DNA from: Chloroflexota bacterium
GTDB lineage: Bacteria > Chloroflexota > Limnocylindria > Limnocylindrales > CSP1-4
Length of the DNA: 5,220 bases
Direction of reading: 5' to 3'
NCBI GenBank assembly: GCA_015661135.1
Contig: JACVXW010000231.1
Span: 1 to 5,220, forward strand
The position numbers were made by a program, and so were the translations under genes. Position 1 is the stretch's first letter; the number at the start of each line of letters is the position of its first letter. Shown here one piece after another: positions 1 through 5,220 of the stretch. The notes under the pieces are model-generated. The model saw only the letters and a list, made by a program, of their open reading frames with translations. It was not told the DNA's origin and searched no databases.

Positions 1-1
1 C

Positions 2-178
2 GTCTTCATCGCCCGGAACCGCCTTGAGACGATGGACGCCCGACGCCATCGTGCACGGGAGTCGGCCGAACCATTCCTCGAGCGAGTTCTCGTGATCGAG
101 CACGAGATTATCGCGCCGCACCGCGCTCTGGCCGACTACGTGATCAGCCGGGACTACGACGTCGAGCTCCCCGCCTGA
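2..178 (+). CDS. C-terminal fragment of a probable P-loop (uridine-kinase-like) phosphotransferase
   Basis: An open frame enters from the left edge and ends at TGA 176-178, giving 58 residues; the N-terminus lies outside the window. The visible tail has paired basic residues (DARRHRARES), a stretch FLERVLVIEHEIIAP, then ALADYVISRDYDVELPA. This spacing (R-rich lid-like segment, hydrophobic strand with an acidic residue, a Pro, then 'AD' followed by hydrophobic residues) resembles the C-terminus of uridine kinase and related nucleotide or sugar kinases of the P-loop fold. The Walker A motif that would prove this is not in the window, so the function is an inference from a short tail. It lies 15 bases upstream of the amylase-like gene on the same strand, which suggests co-transcription, and a sugar or nucleoside phosphotransferase role would suit that neighbour. 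No frame damage is seen in the visible part. Confidence 0.5.
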   Translation, partial: VFIARNRLETMDARRHRARESAEPFLERVLVIEHEIIAPHRALADYVISRDYDVELPA

Positions 179-181
179 AGC

Positions 182-188
182 GGTGATC
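182..188 (+). promoter_or_regulatory. Ribosome binding site of the amylase-like gene
   Basis: GGTGATC is fully complementary to the GATCACC part of the usual bacterial 16S rRNA 3' end, and it lies five bases before ATG 194. It falls just after the stop of the upstream gene (176-178), supports the chosen start, and fits translation from a shared mRNA. Confidence 0.5.
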
Positions 189-193
189 CTGCC

Positions 194-2242
194 ATGACTG
201 AACGACCGGCGAACGCCTTCCCGGCGCGCCCGTCCGAGATCGTGCGGTTGCCGGTGGAGCAAGTCCTGGACCGTCTCCGCAACCGGATCGGGGACCTGTT
301 GGATCTCGCGATCGAGGTGGCTGCGTCCGGTGCGCGAGGCGACGACATTCCCGTCGAGCTACGAAGTCCGGTCTCGAACGAACCGGACGGCCGCTGGCTT
401 CGTCGCGCGAACATCGTCGGGGTCAACGTCCGCACCGTCGGCGACCTCCTCGGCCTGTTGGCATACGCGACGACGCTGCCCCGAATCCAGAACTCAGTAC
501 ACCTGCTCCCGATCTGGGAACCCGGCGTCGTCGGGAGTCTGTACGCGCCGGTCAGCTGGAACCTGGACTCGGAGCTTCGAAGCGGCGCCTGGGCAGCGGT
601 CAATCCTGCCCTCGACACGGTCGAGCGCCAGCTCGGAGCCGTCATTCACATCCTCCACGCTCTCGGCAAGACCGTCGGCTTCGATGCCGTGCCCCATGTC
701 GATCGCTACTCCGAGATCGTGCTTGCACAGCCGGATCTGTTCGAGTGGCTGCGCCGTCGCGGGGCCCGGATCGTCGAACATGGTCCCCAGCTCGTCAACG
801 ACGTGGAGGAGGTGGTCGTTGGCTGGCTCGCCACCCAAAGGCCGGCGGGAACGATCCAGCACCCTCCGGACCGTCAGACGCTCTTCCGGATCCTCTCGGA
901 GACGGCTCGACTCGTCCTCCTGTTCGGCCCACCCGAAGACATCGCCGGGCGTCGGCGGCGACGCATCTCCCTGATGCGGGCCCTGCATGAGCGCGGCCTC
1001 GAGACTGTCCCGGCCACGATGGGGCCGCCATTTCGCGGGCTCGAGGCCGACCCCAGACCCGACGCGACCGTGATCGATGAGCTCGGGCTCCAGTGGCGCG
1101 AGTACCGGATGGCATCGCCGGGCCCGATGTCGCGAGTCTTCGGGCCGCTGACCCGGTATGCCCTCTGGGAAACCTACGCGGGCAGCTGGGCGCTCGACTT
1201 CGATCGACCGAGGCTGCACGTCTGGGACTACTTCGCCGATCGCGTCACGGCGTTCCGCAACAGGTTTCCCTTCGACTTCCAGCGGGGCGACATGGCCCAC
1301 GTGCAGATGCGCGCGTCGGGCGTGCCCGATCCGATCCCAACCCATTACGACCTCTTCGGGTACGTCAAGCGGGTGGTTCGTCAGTCGCTCGGCGTCCCGT
1401 CCTTCGCCTCCTTTGCGGAGTCCTTTCTCGCCCCCCCCGACACGTTTTCGTACGGCGTGGAGATCGATCACCTTGAGGCGGCCGAGTCCGACGCCGCCCT
1501 CGGCGACCTCCAGTCAACGGCGACCGACGATCCGGAGTTCCGGCGGCGCCTGCGGCACTACCTTGACCTTGGCGTCGGCCGGGCGTGCGCGCCCTCGCTC
1601 ACGGTGATGACGGCCGACAAGGACGACCCCCGATTCGATGCGGTCTACCGCACCGGGAGCGCAGTGCGACTGTTCGTTTCGCTGTTCGTTCCGGACCAGC
1701 CGAGCTACATGGCCCTGGGCTACGAAAGCCGCGACGTGCACGTCAGCCGGGCGGCGAATGAGTTCTACTCGAAGCTGTACGTCTTTCGACAGTCGGTCGG
1801 CCCAAACGTCACGTCTGGCGCCTTCCGCTGGGGGACCAACGACGCCCTGCTGGCAGCTGTGAACCGCATCCGCGCGTTCGCCGACGAGATTGGCGGTGAC
1901 CTTCGATACGGCTCAGCCCGCTGGCTGCTGCCGCCCGACCCGACCGGTACAGGTTCGGTGATCGCCTGGCTGGTGGAGGGCCATGAGACATGGCTGTGCG
2001 TTGCGAACCTGGACGGCCGCCGCGCACACGGGCCCACCTTGGTCCCGTGGATCGGGCAGGCACCGATACCCCGCCGATGGGCTCTCGCCTTCTCAGTTCG
2101 TGAACCGTCGGGTGAAGATCACCCGGCGGGCCACGTCATTGACGACCCGCGGCTCGACCTTCAGGCCTGCGCATCCGGGGCACCCTGGGCGCCGAGCGAA
2201 CCGGCGGTCGTGAGTGGTCCGGATCGCGAGGTGGCTTCCTAG
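194..2242 (+). CDS. Divergent alpha-amylase-superfamily (GH13-like) glycoside hydrolase or transferase
   Basis: 682 residues with ATG 194 preceded by a good ribosome site. I recognise the fold from the order of motifs, not from a named family. Residues 103-108 (HLLPIW) look like barrel strand 2. Residues 158-170 (GKTVGFDAVPHVD) match conserved region I (DxxxNH) with Asn replaced by Pro. Residues 358-369 (FPFDFQRGDMAH) match region II, giving R364 and the likely nucleophile D366. Residues 404-411 (FASFAESF) suit strand 5 with E409 as acid/base. Residues 473-481 (TADKDDPRF) stand where region IV 'NHD' is expected, with Lys for His and D477 as the likely third acid. Residues 545-682, including WLCVANLDGR, suit a C-terminal beta-sandwich. 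An insertion at about 190-310 separates regions I and II. No signal peptide or membrane segment is seen, so it is probably cytoplasmic. Substrate unknown. The catalytic acids seem to be kept, so activity is likely but unproven. Confidence 0.6.
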   Translation: MTERPANAFPARPSEIVRLPVEQVLDRLRNRIGDLLDLAIEVAASGARGDDIPVELRSPVSNEPDGRWLRRANIVGVNVRTVGDLLGLLAYATTLPRIQNSVHLLPIWEPGVVGSLYAPVSWNLDSELRSGAWAAVNPALDTVERQLGAVIHILHALGKTVGFDAVPHVDRYSEIVLAQPDLFEWLRRRGARIVEHGPQLVNDVEEVVVGWLATQRPAGTIQHPPDRQTLFRILSETARLVLLFGPPEDIAGRRRRRISLMRALHERGLETVPATMGPPFRGLEADPRPDATVIDELGLQWREYRMASPGPMSRVFGPLTRYALWETYAGSWALDFDRPRLHVWDYFADRVTAFRNRFPFDFQRGDMAHVQMRASGVPDPIPTHYDLFGYVKRVVRQSLGVPSFASFAESFLAPPDTFSYGVEIDHLEAAESDAALGDLQSTATDDPEFRRRLRHYLDLGVGRACAPSLTVMTADKDDPRFDAVYRTGSAVRLFVSLFVPDQPSYMALGYESRDVHVSRAANEFYSKLYVFRQSVGPNVTSGAFRWGTNDALLAAVNRIRAFADEIGGDLRYGSARWLLPPDPTGTGSVIAWLVEGHETWLCVANLDGRRAHGPTLVPWIGQAPIPRRWALAFSVREPSGEDHPAGHVIDDPRLDLQACASGAPWAPSEPAVVSGPDREVAS

Positions 2243-4880
2243 TCAGGGCGCGCGCGCAGCCGCTCGACTTTCTCCGCGAGCTCCGCCTCGCGGGCGCGGG
2301 CGCCTTCGACGACCGCGGGCGGCGCCTTCTCGACAAAGATCGCGTTGGCGAGGCGTGCTCGCGCGGCTTCCAGGAAACTCTCGGCCTCGGTGAGCTCCTT
2401 CTCGAGGCGCGCCTGGTCGCCCTCCGATGAGCCGATCCGGCGAGCCGTGACGCTCGCTTCGAGGTCGCCGGCGATGACGGAGAGCCTGCCCGACCCCGAT
2501 GATGAAGCTGCCGTCGCGAGCTCAGATCGCGTCGCACGCCTGGCCAGCGGTCGCGCCCGCGCGAGGCGGCCGATCGCTGGAGCGAGGGCATCGAACGCCG
2601 GCGTGAGGCCGGGTTGGACCACGACATCGACCCTTCGGCCTCGACAGCCAGGTCGCGCTCCCCCGCCTTGGGCCAGTCGGCCACGACGAGGAGGTCCGCG
2701 TCGGCGGCGCTGTGGGGCACGGCCGTCCAGAGCTCCTCGGTCACGAAGGGCATCACGGGATGAAGGAGGCGGAGGTAGGTGTCGAGGGCCTCGACGAGCG
2801 CCCACCACGTCGCCTCGCGCTCCGCGGCGGGGAGCGCGGCGTCCGCCAGGCGAACCTTTGCCAGCTCCAGGCCCCAGTCGCAGAACTCGGACCAGATTCC
2901 GTCGTACAGCGTTCGGGTGACTTCGGCGAACTGGAGCTCGGCCATGGCCGCGCTGACCTCGGCGACGGCGGCTGCGGCGCGCGAGCGAATCCAGCGTTCG
3001 CCCGGCCCCAGGAGCTCGGCATTCGGTGCGAGACGCGGCGCGTCGGGGGCGATCGTGTCCGGCCGCGCCCCGAGCACGTACCGCGTGGCATTCCAGAGCT
3101 TGTTCGCAAAGTTCCGCCCGTCGTCCAGCCGCTCCGTCCGGAACTTCTGATCGTTGCCGGGCGAGGTGCCGTGGACCAGTGCAAAGCGCAATGCGTCGGC
3201 GCCGGACTCGCTGATGGCTTCGAGCGGGTCCACAACGTTGCCCTTTGTCTTCGACATTCGCTTGCCGAGCGGATCCTTGACCAGGCCGTGCAGGTAGACC
3301 GTCTCGAACGGCACGTCGCCGACGAGGTGGATGCCGAGCATCATCATCCGGGCGACCCAGAAGAAGATGATGTCGTAACCGGTCTCCATCACCGTGCCCG
3401 GGTAGTAGCGCCGGAGGTCGTCGGTCGCATCTGGCCAGCCGAGGGTCGAGAACGGCCACAGCCCGGAACTGAACCAGGTGTCGAAGATGTCGGGGTCCTG
3501 GGTCAGCGTCGCGGCCGGCTTGGCGCACGTCTCGCAGGCCTCCGGACCGTTCACCTCGGGACTCACGGTGACGTGGCCGTCCGGGCAGTACCAGGCCGGG
3601 ATTCGATGTCCCCACCAGAGCTGGCGGCTCACGTTCCAGTCGTGGATCGTGGTCATCCAGTGCTCCCAGACCTTCTCGAAGCGGGCCGGCATGATCCGGG
3701 TCCGACCGCTCCTCGTCGCTTCCAGTGCCGCTGCCGCGAGCGGCCCGGTCCGGACGAACCACTGGGTCTTGAGGCGCGGTTCGATGACGTCGCTGGAGCG
3801 CTGGCAGCGGCCGATGAGCATGGCGTGCGGGCGCGTCTCCACGAGGTCGCCGCGCGTTTCGAGGTCGCGCAGGATGGCAGTCCGAGCGGCGTAGCGATCC
3901 AGGCCGGCGTAATCGCCGCCGGCCTCATTGATCGTGGCGTCGTCGGCCATGACCGTGATCATCGGCAGGTCGTGGCGACGGCCGGTCTCGTAGTCGGTCT
4001 TGTCGTGGGCGGGGGTGACCTTCACGGCGCCCGTGCCGAAGGCCGGATCCACGGCTTCGTCGGCGATGACCGGGACATCGCGCTCGACGAAGGGGATTCG
4101 GGCCGTGCGGCCCACGATCGCGGCGTAGCGCGCATCACCGGGATGGACCGCCACCGCGGTGTCACCGAGGATCGTCTCCGGCCGCGTCGTGGCGACCTCG
4201 ATCCACTCGTCCGGCCGTGGCTCCCCGGTGGCCACGTCCACGAGGTGATAGCGGAGCGTCCAGAGCGTGCCCGACTCCTCGGTCGGGATGACCTCGAGGT
4301 CGCTGACGCTCGTCCGGCAGCCAGGGCACCAGTTGATCAGGGCCTCGGTTCGATAGGCGAGGTCTTCGCGATACAGGCGAGTGAACGATTCCCGAACTGC
4401 CCGGGACGAGCCCTCATCCATGGTGAAGCGGAGCCGGCTCCAGTCGAGCGATGCCCCGATCCGCCGCTGCTGGCCGAGCATCACCTCGCGGGTGGTATTG
4501 ATGAACTGCCACATGCGTTCGAGGTAACGGTCCCTTCCCAGGCTTTCCCTTGACCCTCCCTCATCCGCGATGATCTTGTCGAGGACGTACTGCGCAGCGA
4601 TCGAGGCGTGGTCCAGGCCGGGCAGCCAGAGCGTTGGCCGGCCGGTCATGCGGGCGTGCCGGACCATGACGTCTTCGAGGGTTGATGTCAGCGCGTGACC
4701 GAGGTGGAGCGCGCCGGTGATGTTGGGCGGCGGCTGGATGATGACGAACGGGGGCTTCGAAGTGTCCGCGCGCGAGCCTGCGCCGTCCGGCGCGAAGACG
4801 TCCGCGGCCAGCCAGCGGTCGTAGACGGCGGCCTCGAAGTCGGCTGGTCGATATGCCTTCGCGAGCTCCCGTTGGGTCAT
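2239..4880 (-). CDS. valS: Valyl-tRNA synthetase, reading frame broken near 2631
   Basis: Cytoplasmic class I enzyme that charges tRNA-Val with valine. ATG 4878-4880 is fixed by a TAG directly before it, with AGGGGAG (4893-4899) as ribosome site. The catalytic domain carries PPPNITGALHLGHA (HIGH motif at 59-62) and GKRMSKTKG (KMSKS motif at 541-545). The editing domain shows TTRPETILGD (231-240) and FGTGAVKVTPAHD (281-293), the usual signs of threonine proofreading. NWCPGC (183-188) and C432/C449/C452 are zinc-site-like. DTWFSSGLWP (467-476) is typical ValS. The anticodon-binding domain spans about 629-720 (HPVMPFVTEELW). Frame 1 holds to E749 (base 2634). The C-terminal region beginning VDVVVQPGL and ending in a charged coiled-coil arm (EKELTEAESFLEAARARL...VERLRARPD) continues in another frame from 2631 to TAG 2239-2241. 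The conserved helix usually holding an IRNxRAE-type motif is absent at the join. Uncorrected, the frame reads on to 2136 as an Arg/Ser-rich tail unlike ValS. Confidence 0.95.
2626..2640 (-). other. Frameshift/deletion junction inside valS
   Basis: On the minus strand the codons gag gcc gaa (VEAE) are in the upstream frame, followed by GGG, whose last G begins the GTC GAT GTC (VDV) of the downstream frame. The change is equivalent to a -1 shift. Restoring frame needs 3k+1 extra bases. Because ValS proteins normally have about 20-30 residues with an IRNxRAE-like motif between these two parts, the simplest reading is an out-of-frame deletion. No slippery heptamer in the correct frame is visible. 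Confidence 0.75.
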
Positions 4881-4892
4881 CTATCCGTGCCG

Positions 4893-4899
4893 CTCCCCT
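4893..4899 (-). promoter_or_regulatory. Ribosome binding site of valS
   Basis: AGGGGAG on the minus strand lies 12 bases before ATG 4880. This is slightly far but is the only purine-rich match after the leader terminator, and an in-frame TAG (4881-4883) rules out a longer protein. Confidence 0.6.
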
Positions 4900-4911
4900 G
4901 TGCGCCTGTCG

Positions 4912-4949
4912 AAAAACAGCGAACCCGCTCGTCCAGCGGACGAACGGGT
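4912..4949 (-). terminator. Intrinsic terminator of the valS T-box leader
   Basis: The arm ACCCGTTCGTCC (4949-4938) pairs with GGACGAGCGGGT (4934-4923) over 12 positions, with one G-U pair, around a GCT loop. It is followed by TTCGCTG and a run of five T (4916-4912). Its 5' arm includes the CGTCC needed by the antiterminator, so the two folds exclude each other. It ends 31 bases before the valS start. Confidence 0.9.
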
Positions 4950-4966
4950 CGTGGTACCACCTGCTG
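4934..4966 (-). promoter_or_regulatory. T-box antiterminator with T-box sequence
   Basis: AGGTGGTACCACG (4962-4950) is a close variant of the T-box consensus AGGGTGGNACCGCG. CAGC (4966-4963) pairs with GCTG (4937-4934), GG (4961-4960) with CC (4939-4938) and ACG (4952-4950) with CGT (4942-4940). This leaves TGGTACC (4959-4953) as the seven-base bulge. In T-box RNAs the UGGN of the bulge pairs with the free NCCA end of uncharged tRNA; here N is U, which needs A73, the usual discriminator base of tRNA-Val. Binding would stabilise this fold and prevent the overlapping terminator. Confidence 0.9.
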
Positions 4967-5061
4967 GTTCGAGGCCTCGCCGGCTTCGTTCATCGCGACG
5001 CCGGGCCGGTTCCTGCACCGGCATGAGGGCCTCCTCGGGGCGCGTTATCGGGCGCCAACCG

Positions 5062-5166
5062 CACGGCTCGCGAGCGACCTTCGGGTCCGTCGTGCCCGCG
5101 CGGCTCGCACCGTCCCGCGCTCGCTCCGTGGCCGACCCGGCCCTACTCCTCTCGGTCCTCACCGTG
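5062..5166 (-). promoter_or_regulatory. T-box stem I (specifier stem)
   Basis: Base pairs from the bottom: CACGG (5166-5162) with CCGTG (5066-5062), CGAG (5154-5151) with CTCG (5074-5071), GGGTC (5138-5134) with GACCC (5087-5083). At the top CGCGG pairs with CCGCG around the loop GACGGTGCGAG, which resembles the conserved GGTG-type apical loop. AGCGAG before the apical stem resembles the AG-rich distal bulge. AGTA (5147-5144) on the 5' side is the usual specifier-loop sequence. The pairing was done by eye, so details of the middle helices may differ. Confidence 0.75.
5076..5078 (-). promoter_or_regulatory. Specifier codon GUC (valine) of the T-box
   Basis: GTC follows GACCC-GAAG on the 3' side of the specifier loop, opposite AGTA, and stands just before the CTCG of the lower helix. 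It is a valine codon, matching the valS gene below. A GGT (glycine) reading one base earlier is possible from sequence alone, but the gene and the UGGU bulge favour valine. Confidence 0.65.
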
Positions 5167-5174
5167 AGTCCGGG

Positions 5175-5183
5175 AGTGTATCA
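5175..5183 (-). promoter_or_regulatory. Probable valS promoter, extended -10 element
   Basis: TGATACACT on the minus strand fits the extended -10 pattern TGnTAnnnT. It places the RNA start near 5168, just before the first arm of stem I. No good -35 lies 17 bases upstream. A second candidate is TTGACC (5216-5211), 17 bases before GAGAAT (5193-5188), which would start the RNA slightly earlier. Sequence alone does not decide between them. Confidence 0.5.
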
Positions 5184-5220
5184 CGCGATTCTCTGGGCTC
5201 CCGCGCACACGGTCAAGGGC

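Larger units (their letters stand above)
4912..5168 (-). ncRNA. T-box riboswitch leader of valS (tRNA-Val sensing)
   Basis: The whole region between the valS promoter region and valS reads as a T-box leader. Stem I spans about 5166-5062. A hairpin GGCGC/GCGCC (5056-5039) and a hairpin GCCGGT/ACCGGC with loop GCAGGA (5022-5005) occupy the linker where stem II/III elements are usual. The antiterminator and terminator follow (4966-4912). The specifier GUC and the bulge UGGU both match tRNA-Val, in agreement with the downstream gene. Expected behaviour: uncharged tRNA-Val binds and transcription continues into valS; charged tRNA leads to termination. The exact 5' end is inferred from the -10-like element. 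This accounts for the 340 bases without a protein gene at the right of the window. Confidence 0.9.

Noticed and set aside
1431..1438. A run of eight C inside the amylase-like gene, as a possible slippage switch or error
   Set aside because: The reading frame and the motifs on both sides (FAESF before, DKDDPRF after) stay in one frame, so there is no sign of a shift here.
494..1471. A 325-residue open frame on the minus strand opposite the amylase-like gene
   Set aside because: The plus-strand frame has a coherent motif order and a ribosome site. The antisense frame has only shadow-like composition.
2136..2630. Uncorrected C-terminal tail of valS down to 2136
   Set aside because: The residues after position 750 are Arg/Ser/Pro-rich with no likeness to ValS, while the other frame gives the expected ValS arm, so this tail results from the frame break.
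2626..2640. Programmed -1 frameshifting in valS
   Set aside because: No X-XXY-YYZ slippery heptamer lies in the correct frame, and a conserved protein segment is missing at the same place, so a deletion explains it better.
2712..4553. A 613-residue open frame on the plus strand opposite valS
   Set aside because: It lies wholly antisense to a clear valS, has a composition typical of GC-rich shadow frames (rich in Gly, Arg, Val, His and Asp), and shows no recognisable motif or ribosome site.
4881..5162. A 93-residue open frame on the minus strand upstream of valS
   Set aside because: The region is explained by the T-box RNA fold. The peptide is Arg/Gly-rich, and its frame runs through the terminator.

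Overview
This is a GC-rich bacterial window with two convergent transcription units. The base composition, the style of the ValS C-terminus and a T-box leader in a high-GC genome suggest a Chloroflexota-like or related high-GC soil or aquatic bacterium, possibly a metagenome assembly. This placement is an impression and was not tested.

Left half, plus strand (1-2242): the last 58 codons of a gene that resembles the C-terminus of a P-loop (uridine-kinase-like) phosphotransferase end at 178. After 15 bases comes a 682-codon gene (194-2242). Its sequence shows the order of motifs expected of a divergent alpha-amylase-superfamily (GH13-like) TIM-barrel enzyme. The two are probably one operon, but the substrate cannot be told.

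Right half, minus strand (5220-2239): a promoter-like region, a complete tRNA-sensing T-box leader and valS, the valyl-tRNA synthetase gene. The leader has a stem I with a GUC (valine) specifier, an antiterminator with a UGGU bulge that suits an A73 tRNA such as tRNA-Val, and an overlapping intrinsic terminator. Low charging of tRNA-Val should therefore allow read-through into valS.

The valS reading frame is broken near 2631. The frame is correct from 4880 to about 2632. The proper C-terminal coiled-coil arm continues in a different frame from 2631 to the stop at 2239-2241. A conserved segment of roughly 20-30 residues appears to be missing at the join, so this looks like an out-of-frame deletion (real or an assembly error), not a simple one-base error. 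If read without correction, the frame runs on through unrelated residues to 2136, inside the end of the convergent gene.

The two units meet with no intergenic DNA: their TAG stop codons overlap in a single CTAG palindrome at 2239-2242. I saw no tRNA, rRNA, CRISPR array, insertion sequence or long repeat.
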